Both the position numbers and the translations under genes were made by a program. From Nansenia antarctica (lineage: Eukaryota > Chordata > Actinopteri > Argentiniformes > Microstomatidae), in the NCBI GenBank assembly GCA_963989245.1, contig OZ022358.1, positions 2,920,132 to 2,984,131 on the forward strand: a stretch of 64,000 bases of DNA, given 5' to 3'. Shown here in pieces: positions 11,818 to 29,930 of this stretch (position 1 is the first letter of the stretch; the number at the start of each line of letters is the position of its first letter). The notes beneath the pieces are model-generated. The model did not search any database and had not been told where the DNA came from. It saw only the letters and a list, made by a program, of their open reading frames with translations.

Positions 11818-12490
11818 GGGCCTATGGTATTGTATTGTAAGCCAATCCTTTGCTCTGATCTGATAAGTCAGCCAGTCAGTCGTGTGAAACCATGCCAGCC
11901 GGCCAATGCCGGACCAAAGCCAACACTGTCCCTCTCTCCTATACTCTTACCTTGAAGGACCAATGCCAACACTGTCCCTCTCTCCTATGCTCTTACCTTC
12001 AAGGATCAATACCAACACTGTCTCTCCCTCCTATACTCTTACCTTGAAGGATCAATGCCAACACTGTCCATCTCTCCCTCCTATGCTCTTACCTTGAAGG
12101 ATCAATGACAACACTGTCTCTCCCTCCTATGCTCTTACCTTGGAGGCTCAATGCCAACACTGTCTCTCCCTCCTTTGCGCTTACCACTGTCTCTACCTCC
12201 TATGGTCCGTCCACGGAGCCAATGTTCAGCTCGTAAGCTGATGCAACACCGCAAGTTGTCACAAGATGTGATATGACGCTCCTACAACAATTGTTATAGC
12301 AATTATAACAGTAGCTAACTATAACAGTTCAGATGCTAGGCCTACTACTACTACACAACTGTACTAACACCGACAAGTGTGGTTATCTGGGGAGACTGTA
12401 TCTATAATGTAGCTCCTCTCTCGCTAACGCCGTGACTCCGCTGCTCTCCACGAGCTCATCAGTAGGGGGGGGGGGTGCGTGGGGGGGGGG

Positions 12491-12629
12491 GGTGCGTTCG
12501 TAAATACGCTCTGGAACTCTGATCAGCACTCATGGAACGCCTCTTGTCCAATCAAATCACTTGCTCTCTTTGTGACTTTGGGGCCAGTGTGCGCTGCGGC
12601 GTTGTCAGAGCGACTTTACGAACGCAGCC
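12491..12629. mobile_element. Short TIR MITE, copy B
   Basis: Ends GGTGCGTTCGTAAAT and CTTTACGAACGCAGCC. Interior matches copies at 11115 and 20695. It follows a poly-G run. Confidence 0.75.
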
Positions 12630-13008
12630 CGGGTGCTTGGATAACATCGACGCTGCCTCTCTCTCTCGGCAACGTGGATACTGACAAGCAAGATACACAC
12701 ACACACACACACACACACACACTATAAACAATACCTGTGTCAGGTCAATTTCCCCATCGTCGTTCTCTAGCCTACATCCTGGATGCAGAAAGACTTTATA
12801 ATGGAGATGTTACCCCGTCCAACGTCCAACCACGACAACAATACAAACATCGGTTTGTTCCATTATTGCAGACCTTAACATGATTAAACATCTTTCATTA
12901 ACCTTATGCTAGATAAGCCAATTAAAATTCACAATTGTAATAAAAGCTGAGCTCATTTGAACACTGGTAGACTTCAACTTCAACTGACGGTTGAACTTCA
13001 CCACCAAG

Positions 13009-13272
13009 GGTTTTTATTTTAAATCTGAACGTTCTACTGTAGAACGTTCAGATTTAAAATAAAAGAATGTTCAGATTTAAAATAAAAGAACGTTCAGATT
13101 TAAAATAAAAGAATGTTCAGATTTAAAATAAAAGAATGTTCAGATTTAAAATAAAAGAACGTTCAGATTTAAAATAAAAGAATGTTCAGATTTAAAATAA
13201 AAGAATGTTCAGATTTAAAATAAAAGAATGTTCAGATTTAACATAAAAGAATGTTCAGATTTAAAATAAAAA
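13009..13272. repeat. Palindrome followed by a 23-bp satellite
   Basis: A near-perfect hairpin (TTTTATTTTAAATCTGAACG... and its complement around ACTGT, 13009-13063) is followed by about ten copies of a 23-bp unit, GTTCAGATTTAAAATAAAAG plus 3 bases. The unit is the right arm of the palindrome. Confidence 0.85.
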
Positions 13273-13329
13273 CCGTACCACGAGCTGCTTCCTCCTCACA
13301 ACAACGACACCGTCTCTCTCTCCACAACG

Positions 13330-13341
13330 TGGACAGGCAAG

Positions 13342-13390
<49 letters not shown>
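13330..13390. repeat. (CA)n microsatellite
   Basis: Pure CA run at about 13343-13388. A (GT)n run follows at 13534-13562. Confidence 0.9.
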
Positions 13391-13391
<1 letters not shown>

Positions 13392-13879
13392 TAAACAACA
13401 CCCAATGTCCACTACACACGGCGCATCTCACCATCTAACATGTATCGTATTACTCTAACGTTCACATTAGCCCGTCCATAGACATAGAATAAGCTGCTCA
13501 TTACCAACTGGCTAATAATAGCTACTAGCTAGCTGTGTGTGTGTGTGTGTGTGTGTGTGTGTTCCCCGCCTGATTACAAGCCGGGCTATGCAGATAGCTG
13601 CACGCAACCTTCATAGATAGCTAGCCAAGTTTACAGTACGGACACACAAAGTTGATAGCTGCCATTTCAACTGAAAGACTTCAACACATTAATATATAAA
13701 TTCATTTAAAATAGATATGTATTTAAACGAGCGTGTGAGAGCGTCTGACCAGACGCGAGGCTGGGATTGCGTCAGAAATCCTAGTAAGCCGACTCGTGCC
13801 GTTACCCTGGTAACACCCTGGCGATATAACCGTATAAAACATTATTATTATTAAACGTTTATTAAATGTAAACATTCGT

Positions 13880-14075
13880 TCGTTACCATACCGTTGCTTG
13901 GTCAGGCAGACGCGTGGAGAGGACCGGGGTTGATTTCACACCGGCTGATGAAACATCCCGCGCGCTCTCCTCGGGCTCGGTGTGGAGTTTTGATCTCGGA
14001 TGGGCGGGGACAGTGACGTAGGGGGCGGGGACAGTGTCGTAGGGGCACGTGTGTAAACAAACCTAGAGGGAGGGG
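13880..14075 (-). promoter_or_regulatory. CpG- and GC-box-rich segment, candidate promoter
   Basis: CpG density jumps here in an otherwise AT-rich, repeat-filled stretch. It contains GGGCGGGGACAGTGACGTAG, in which a GC box sits beside a CRE-like TGACGTAG, and a second GGGCGGGG. It could hold the slc7a3 5' UTR exon and promoter 11.6 kb upstream of the ATG. No exon was identified, so this is inference. Confidence 0.3.
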
Positions 14076-14159
14076 GTGGAGCTAACCATTCATGAATTCT
14101 GTCGTAGTCCTTCTACACACTCTGACCTCTCTATCACTAAATAAACATAATATGTCCTC

Positions 14160-14163
<4 letters not shown>

Positions 14164-14215
<52 letters not shown>

Positions 14216-14581
14216 CAGGTTAATTCTACATTGGCATATCAGCATTATTAATGTAATCAGCATTACAGGGAGTTCAAGTAGTAGTCAGGTGGTGCAAAAA
14301 AAAAAGTGTGCAGGTTGCAATGAGATGTAATACACACAGATGTAATACACTATCGTACGGTGTGCAATATGGTACAGATAGAGCAGTACAGTGTTCAAGT
14401 AGAGGTAGTGTTCAGGTAATCAGGTAGTCATAATATATATATATGGCCCAGCCCATTCCAGTCCATCCCTTCCCACCCCACCCCAGCCCACCCCACCCCA
14501 CCCCAGCCCACCCCTCCCCACCCCACCCCACCCCACCCCACCCCAGCCCACCCCACCCCACCCCACCCCGACCCAGCCCTC
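14164..14581. repeat. (GT)n and (CCCCA)n arrays
   Basis: A GT run at 14164-14213 and, from 14460 to 14578, CCCCA pentamers mixed with CCCAG. The C-rich stretch 14800-15190 beyond it has no recognisable gene. Confidence 0.9.
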
Positions 14582-15339
14582 CCCTCCTGGCCCCCCAGGC
14601 TCCTATGTACGGCGCTGCAGCTTTGTCTCCCAGATTATCTGGAACAACAACAGCTCCTGGCCCCCCAGCCTCTCTGATCCCAGGGGCCTCCTCAGAGGGC
14701 GCGGTGACCGCGGCAACAGGGTGCGGTGACCGTGGCGACAGGGTGCGGTGACCGTGGCAACAGGAAAGGTGAAATGTTCCTCCTGCTCTCAGGCGCCCAT
14801 AACAGCCAGCCCAGAGTCAGACCCCCCCCCCCTGCAACCCCCAGGGACACCCCCCCTCTCCCCCCCCCCAGATAGGCCACAGTGACCCCCCCCATTCCCC
14901 ACCAAACCCCCCCTCCACAGGCCCCAGTGACCACCCCTCCCCACCCAACCACCACCACCCTCTTCAGGCCCCAGTGACCCCCCCCCACCCCCACCCCTCT
15001 ACAGGCCGTGACCCCCACCTCCAGGCCCAATCCCAGGCCAGCCCAACACCAGCCACCCCCACCACCACCCTACCCCAAGCCCAGGGCCCCCTCGCCCCTC
15101 GCCCCCAACCCCAGTCACCCCCACCACCACCCTACCCTAAACACAACACTGTTAATCCCTCTGCTGGCCTCCACAGTCCCCCCCCCCCCATCTGCTTTCA
15201 CACGACAGGACATCAAAGAGTGGACTGTGATCTTTAGTCACCAGACTAACAACCTATAGACCCTAACATCTATAGAAGAAGAACCCTAGATGAAGAATGT
15301 TGTATTTGCCATGCAATCAACTTCAGTCAGTCAATTGTT

Positions 15340-15535
15340 GGAATTTGCTCTGTTATTTGTTGCTCTAGGCATAGTGTCAGCCATAGTCAGCGCCCCCTGG
15401 AGAGATTAGGGGTTAATTGCCTTGCTCAAGGGCACATGCAGCTCCCTCCTGAGGCGGGGATCGAACCAGCGACCTTCTGATTGATAGCTGACCTCTCTAA
15501 CCACTAGGCTACCACCGCTCCGCTCCAAACATTAG
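15340..15535 (-). mobile_element. tRNA-derived SINE (same family as 31204)
   Basis: On the minus strand it reads CCTAGTGGTTAGAGAGGTCA (A box), GGTTCGATCCC (B box) and then CTTGAGCAAGGCAATTAACC. The order matches the plus-strand copy at 31204-31485. Confidence 0.75.
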
Positions 15536-15587
15536 CAGAAAGTCTGTTGCAGCCTTACAACATAATGTAGGATTGTGTTAACCGCAC

Positions 15588-15672
15588 GCTGTGAGCAGGG
15601 TTCGAACCTACACAGGGACACCCCATTGGATTACAAGTCCAACGCCTTAACCACTCGGCCGGGCGTCACAGC
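15588..15672 (-). pseudogene. tRNA-Ser-like pseudogene with anticodon TGT
   Basis: The minus strand reads a type II tRNA: 7-bp acceptor stem GCTGTGA/TCACAGC intact, D arm GCCGAGTGGTTAAGGC, anticodon stem TTGGA/TCCAA, a long variable arm and TTCGAAC in the T loop. Body and acceptor match vertebrate tRNA-Ser(CGA). The anticodon loop reads CTTGTAA, so positions 34-36 are TGT (a Thr anticodon), and four extra bases (CCCG) separate the acceptor and D stems. This looks like a decayed copy rather than a working tRNA. Confidence 0.75.
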
Positions 15673-16007
15673 TAGCTAACACTCGTACGTTCTTCACACA
15701 CAGATCTCAACACACCAGGCGTCATACGTAGGCTATGCCGTACGGTAACTCGTGACGTTAGAATTATAAGGTTCTATCTCCATTTTTGTCAAAGTATTTT
15801 ACATAATCTGATCCATTAGGTGTTTATTAATGCCTGTGTGGTGTTATTTTTAGAATGTTGACATTGTTTTAGTTAGTAATTAATAAAATACAAAGGTTCC
15901 ATCTCACAAAACATAATGGAATGTCAAAACTTTGACGCTCAATATCTCTGAACTGCCCTAAACGGAGATAGAACCTTATCATTCTAAGCTCACGTAATGC
16001 TGAAGTA

Positions 16008-16440
16008 CACTACGCTGCCAAAAGTATGTGGACACACATACTGAACATCACACCCATATGAGCTGAACATGTTGTTGAACGTCTCATTCCAAAACCACGG
16101 GCATTAATATGGAGTTTGGTCCCAACCTTTGCTGCTGTAACAGCTTCCACTCGTCTGGGAAGACTTTCCACTAGGTTTTGGAACATGGTTGTTCTCTCAT
16201 TCAGCCACACAAGAGCATTAGTGAGGTCGGGCAACTGATGTTGGGCGAGAAGACCTGGCTTTCCAATTCCTCCCAAAATGTGTTTCGAAGGGGTTGAGGT
16301 CAGGGCTCTGTGTGTGCTGGCCAGTCAAGTTCTTCCACACCAAACTCTGTGACCCGTGTCATTATGGGCCTCGCTCTGCAGGCCTGTTTAACTGGAGCTG
16401 TTTAGCAGACTTCCTGCTGTTGAGGAGGAGGAATTGACAG
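16008..16440 (-). mobile_element. Tc1/mariner-like transposon fragment
   Basis: Begins TACGCTGCCAAAAGTATGTG, a terminus typical of fish Tc1/mariner-type elements, followed by CATCACACCCATATGAGCTG. A short minus-strand frame (16010-16276) has no DDE residues. Only one end was found. Confidence 0.6.
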
Positions 16441-16449
16441 TATGTTTTA

Positions 16450-17045
16450 AAACTTCCCCTCTCCCCGTCTCCTCTCTCCTTGTCTCCTCTCTCCTTGCCT
16501 CCTCTCTCCTTGTCTCCTCTCTCCTTACCTCCTCTCTCCTTGTCTCCTCTCTCCTTGCCTCCTCTCTCCTTGTCTCCTCTCTCCTTACCTCCTCTCTCCT
16601 TGTCTCCTCTCTCCTTGTCTCCTCACCTCCTTTCTCCTTGTCTCCTCTCTCCTTGTCTCCTCTCTCCTTGTCTCCTCTCTCCTTGTCTCCTCTCTCCTTA
16701 CCTCCTCTCTCCTTGTCTCCTCACCTCCTTGTCTCCTCTCTCCTTGTCTCCTCACCTCCTTGTCTCCTCTCTCCTTACCTCCTCTCTCCTGGTCTCCTCT
16801 CTCCTTACCTCCTCACCTCCTCTCTCCTTGTCTCCTCTCTCCTTACCTCCTCACCTCCTCGTCTCCTCTCTCCTTGCCTCCTCTCTCCTTGTCTCCTCTC
16901 TCCTTGTCTCCTCTCTCCTTACCTCCTCACCTCCTTGTCTCCTCTCTCCTTACCTCCTTGTCTCCTCACCTCCTCTCTCCTTATCTCCTCTATCCTTGTC
17001 TCCTCTCTCCTTGTCTCCTCTCTCCTTGTCTCCTCACCTCCTTGC
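16450..17045. repeat. 15-bp minisatellite (GTCTCCTCTCTCCTT)
   Basis: About 38 imperfect copies. All six frames look open because the unit is divisible by three. No gene. Confidence 0.97.
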
Positions 17046-17084
17046 CATGAGCAGGTCTGAGGGGTGGTAGATTTAGATCTGCTC

Positions 17085-17340
17085 CCTCAAAGTATGTTTG
17101 AGACGCTGTTTGTACATATAGTAGACCATATTTCTACATACCTCTTTTTTATATTAGTCTCTAATTCATACATCTGTATACACCTTTACTGTAGGTAGCT
17201 TACTTGCCATACTGTATCTATCACTTATCACTAACATGTTTTGCACTATATCATTATTTGCACTCCTGGTTAGATGCTAAACTGCATTTCATTGTCTTGT
17301 ACTCTGCAAAGACAATAAAGTTGAATCTAACCTAATCTAA
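17085..17340 (+). mobile_element. L2/Rex1-like LINE 3' end
   Basis: Ends CTGCATTTCATTGTCTTGTA, then GCAAAGACAATAAAGTTGAATCT with an AATCT-type short tail. The same 3' end appears at 20500-20580 and 24655-24730 (plus), 42710-42780 (minus) and in the SINE at 31204. Confidence 0.65.
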
Positions 17341-17989
17341 ACATCTAGCTAACAGGTAGCTCAGATGGCGGCCCGACAACCCCTGCACGGTGTTATAATC
17401 AAACTGCAATAGGAAAAACCTGCAGGGATCATGACTGTTCACATCGCTGCGGAGATTAAAATACCAGTTTAATTACAAGGCTAATCTCTCTGTGCAGCAG
17501 GGACTGGGGTGGACCTCTTCTTAAGCCTGGTACACACAAAGATTTTCTAAATCTTAACAGATTTTTTTTATCTGAGAGAGACCCCACATATGAAGATAAA
17601 AAATCATGGATTGAACAGTTTTGATCATATTGTGTGTGGTGTGCTCCGATATTCCCAATACAGCACACCACATACATAAAGATCTGTCCTACGTCCCCCA
17701 AGCCAGAAATCTTGTGATCAGGGTAGTAGTACCCTGACTGACCTGTACGAGGCAGCCATGTTGCGGCAGGGCAAATAGAAATGCAGAATAATGAAAAGCA
17801 GAAGACGCGTCAGTTAGCTCGCTTCTTGATTGGCTACATTCCATTCCACGTCACAATCGGACTCGGGAGCCGCCCACACACAAGAGGACTATTGATCGTA
17901 AATATTCAACACATTGAATATTTACCATCGTCGGCCCCGACCATTTTCCGAGCAGATTGTCGGGAGGAATGGACTCTTATTATTATTAT

Positions 17990-18190
17990 TATTATTATCA
18001 CACTAGACTCCTCCTACCCCCCCCCCCCTCTTTTGTGACATCACACTACTGACCCCTCCTCCTCCCCACCCCCTCCTTTGTGACATCACACTCTAGACTC
18101 CTCCTACCCCCCCCCCCCAGCCCCTCCTTTGTGACATCACACTACAGACTCCTCCTCCCCACCTCTTCCTTTGTGACATCACACTCCAGA
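17990..18190. repeat. ~50-bp tandem repeat (TTTGTGACATCACACT)
   Basis: Four units, each with TTTGTGACATCACACT, CAGACTCCTCCT and a C run. It starts just after an (ATT)n run. Confidence 0.85.
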
Positions 18191-18243
18191 ATCTCCAGAC
18201 TCAAGAGACGATCGGGGGACAACCAACAGCAGGCAGAAGGAAC

Positions 18244-18249
18244 TTTATT
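18244..18249 (-). terminator. Candidate polyadenylation signal of snx12
   Basis: AATAAA on the minus strand, about 1.1 kb downstream of the last clear snx12 coding exon. Placement is by orientation and distance only. Confidence 0.35.
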
Positions 18250-18475
18250 GGTGGGTAACAAACAACAACAACAACAAGGCAGTTCTTCCCCCAGAGAGAC
18301 GTTTGCATGGCTGAACGGCATACATACATACATACGGCGTAATGACAGCCTCGTAAAACACATGAGAACACCATGGAGGAGTACAGGCATGCCTCGGAAC
18401 CCACGACTGGTCTGAGCACCCATCTAACATTCTCACATCCTGCATCTGTCACAGTGGTCGGATAGGGGCAGGCCT

Positions 18476-18500
18476 GTGTGTGTGTGTGTGTGTGTGTGTA

Positions 18501-18550
<50 letters not shown>

Positions 18551-18996
18551 GGGGACCCAGATCACGTAGAGCAGCCGTGCTTCTCTGGTACCAGAGGAAA
18601 GAACCTTCTAGAGCCTTCTATCTGGAACGTTCAGAGTACGGAGCTCTCTGGCAAACGCTCCCCTGTCCCCTGGTCCCTGTCCCCTGGTACATAGTCAGTG
18701 TCCTGAAAGCATTCGATTGGTCGGCTACACTAACCAACCCCACGCTGGCAGGGGAGGGGCCAGGCGCACACTTCTGGGGGAGGGGACAAGTGCATACTTC
18801 AGGGAAGGAGAGAAGAAGAAGTGTGGAGAAGGGGGAGGAGGGGGGGGGGGTGGCAGGGGCGGGGCGGGGCGGGGGGGGGGGGTGTGTGAGGGTGGGGGTG
18901 GGGTGGGTCAGGTGAAGGAGGAGGAGGAACGGACCAGAGCTGGTTCTGGCTCTGGTTCTGGTTCTGCACCACCACACCTCTGGATCACTGGGTCTG

Positions 18997-19040
<44 letters not shown>
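18476..19040. repeat. (GT)n, poly-G and (CA)n tracts
   Basis: GT run 18476-18532 running into 20 G, G-rich block 18835-18910, and CA run 18999-19038. They fall in the presumed snx12 3' UTR or last intron. Confidence 0.9.
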
Positions 19041-19376
19041 GCACACGCAGCCGGGCCGGGTCGGACCAGCGGGAATCATTAGCACATGTTAAGAGTGGTG
19101 GTGAGAGACTCGTGAGGTGTGGAGGATTGTAGAAGTAAGATATGATGAAAATAATAATAATAATAAAAAAAACGTACGTCATTCATACCTGTAGAGAGAG
19201 AGAGAGAGAATAAACAGGATCAGATTGGTTTGTTTATGCTTTTTTTTTTTTTTTGCTTCTGTTAAAATATAACATGTAAAACGGTAGGATGTATAAGCTG
19301 CCTAACTGACTGTTACTGAGGGTGGTTGTGGTTGTAACTGCCACTAAGGGTGGTTGCCGTGGTGACGGCGGCCTAC

Positions 19377-27942
<8,566 letters not shown>

Positions 27943-28145
27943 GGTCGCTGACTAACTAACTAACTAACACACTGTGTGTGTGTGTGTGTGTGAGGGGGGG
28001 GGGGGGAAACAACAACTAACCTACTGACGGAGATCCTCTCTCGGGCGTTAGTGTGTCTGAGCAGCGAGGCTAGTGTCATCCAGGGACACCCCCACTGCCC
28101 TGTCTGCTCTCCGTCCGTCTGGCTGCTCTTCCGCATGGAGGTTCC

Positions 28146-28350
28146 TCCCCCTCCTCCTCTCCCTCCTCCTGCTCCTCCTCCTCCTCCCTCCTCCTCCCCC
28201 TCCTCCTGCTCCTCCCCCTCCTCCTGCTCCTCCTCCTCCTCCCTCCTCCTCTCCCTCCTCCTGCTCCTCCTCCTCCCTCCTCCTGCTCCTCCTCCCTCCT
28301 CCTCCCCCTCCTCCTGCTCCTCCTCCTCCCTGCTCCTCCTCCCTCCCTGC
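28146..28350. repeat. CCT/CTC-rich trinucleotide array
   Basis: About 200 bp of CCTCCTCCT with TGCTCCTCC interruptions, just upstream of snx12 (5' UTR or promoter side). Confidence 0.95.
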
Positions 28351-28538
28351 CTCCCTCTATATATATATACGGTGGCCGACAAGGGCAAACGCGCTGCAAA
28401 GACCAAAACAAATACATTAACAGCAAACGCGCTGCAAATACAGAAACGATACAAAGTCAAAAACACATACAACCCCGACAACACATGCAACAAGAAAACG
28501 CTGCAACCCCCGACAACACATACGTCTGTGTGTGTTGG

Positions 28539-28665
28539 CTACTTCATTGTTTGTGAGTAAGAACACTGAGGTTCAAGTGCAGTGGTCTGTTTCTTCCGCT
28601 TCATGGCTTTCAGCTCGACCTCAAAGTCACTGCCAGAGTCAGATATGTCCTCCATCTCCTCAAGA
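28539..28665 (-). CDS. Putative orphan terminal exon, function unknown
   Basis: A good acceptor (pyrimidine-rich, CATTCTGTGCAG) precedes a 127-bp open stretch. Read in the phase leaving one base, it encodes LEEMEDISDSGSDFEVELKA, then MKRKKQTT and a TAG stop. The acidic-then-basic composition looks like real protein. I do not recognise the family, and the upstream exons are not seen; it could be an alternative 3' exon of the NIPBL-like gene, whose last recognised exon lies 1 kb upstream. The stretch 28700-29640 holds nothing recognisable. Confidence 0.3.
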
Positions 28666-29687
28666 CTGCACAGAATGGGAAGGAGTTTAGGAACAGATAG
28701 GTAAAAAAAAAACACGTTATTATTTATATTTTATCCACTGTAGTGGTATCCACAGCAGCGAACTTCAATTTAACTGAACATAACAGACATTAGAAACGTT
28801 AGATAAGCACTGTGGAAATTAAAGTAAATAAGACTTAGTTAGCTATATGTTTAGACGCTTTGGTTAACTATCAAACCTCTAAGGTATATTCTCTACCTGA
28901 GCTTTTCATATGTTCACTTAAAACACTGTTATACCAGTTCAATTTTCAAGACACTGGAAGCAGGCAAGCAGCATACAGACAAATGAATGGCCAGTATTGC
29001 CTCTGTTACTAGATGATGAAGTGTTTAAAGTTCAGAACACTGTATTAATCAAATAGACTACTAAACCCCAGCCAAAGCAATCATTGAAAACATGGGGCCA
29101 TATCATTATCAATGGGTCATACATTATAGTTCCAGGGAATCAAAATACTGTTGCCCTCTGGATGGACTCAATATCTCTTCTAAAAAAAATAAGAAAAAAA
29201 GACAGACAACAAATAACAAGCTGACGATTGATACTACATACATAGTGGGTCTAACAATACCCATGAACAAATAAAACCAAGTCAAATGCAAACAAGACCA
29301 GTAACACAGAGAAGTAAAACAATTTATTGCAGTATTTGCTCCGCCAGAAGTGCTGGGGCTCCCTTTTCTCGCTCTCGGGTGACCTAATACATCAAAATCT
29401 ACATTTACAAAAAAACTCCCCCTGCATGTAGGCCACAGATACTGCATGCTTCGCTTTCAACAGAATAAATTATATCCAAGAGACTCCATTGTACAGCATG
29501 GGTAAACAATTAAAAGTGAATAAAACATAAAAGAAAAGGAAACGTTTAAAAGGAGCTTCCCTGGAAACTGAGCTAAGCTAAAGAAATCCATTCGGTGCTA
29601 GGTTAAACTCCAAGAACACTTTATTAAGAACATCAACAGACTCATTTCCAACATTCACTTTGTATTATTTTTTTAAACAGAATTTTG

Positions 29688-29930
29688 TCAGAGACAAAGT
29701 TTGCGTCCGTCCCGTTTGCGTCCGTCCCGTTTCTTGGCCTCTGCCCAAATGCCAGAGTAGGAGCCGGCCATCCAGTGCACACTGTAGCCCGTGCTGGTCT
29801 TCTGAATGACACGGGCGATCTGTGGCCGGTCTTTATACTTGGGGCAGGAGAGGGCGATGACGTCCATGGCCCCCACATTTTCATTCATGTGACCTGACGC
29901 CTCGTCGCCACCCCTCCTTCGCCGTGATGA
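29688..29930 (-). CDS. Last recognised exon of the NIPBL-like gene
   Basis: Encodes SSRRRRGGDEASG, then the conserved NIPBL C-terminal module (MDVIALSCPKYKDRPQIARV, GYSVHWMAGSYSGIWAEAKK). It then has RDGRK twice because of a 15-bp duplication, and ends LCL-stop at 29688-29690. In another frame the sequence continues VSDKILFKKI, resembling the normal NIPBL tail, so the terminus also carries a frameshift. Without exon 32 in frame this module may not be translated. Confidence 0.7.
   Translation of the reverse strand, partial: SSRRRRGGDEASGHMNENVGAMDVIALSCPKYKDRPQIARVIQKTSTGYSVHWMAGSYSGIWAEAKKRDGRKRDGRKLCL

Larger units (their letters stand above)
10362..12205. repeat. ~48-bp minisatellite split by a hAT element
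   Basis: Units containing GACCAATGCCAACACTGTCC and a CTCCCTCCTATGCTCTTACC block occur at 10362-10480 and again at 11905-12205 (about six copies). The two parts flank the hAT element at 10830-11817. Confidence 0.75.

Noticed and set aside
14575..14760. Possible plus-strand exon after CCCCCCAG (SYVRRCSFVSQIIWNNNSSW)
   Set aside because: Protein-like for about 25 residues but no donor, no recognised family and a C-rich repeat setting.
16434..17070. 200-codon Ser/Leu/Pro frames
   Set aside because: 15-bp minisatellite, open in every frame with no real coding signal.
17500..17960. Possible MITE (GCCTGGTACACACAAAGATT start)
   Set aside because: No matching inverted end or target duplication could be found.
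28360..28520. Repeated CAAACGCGCTGCAAA motif suggesting a transposon end
   Set aside because: Motif recurs only twice and no termini or duplication are visible.
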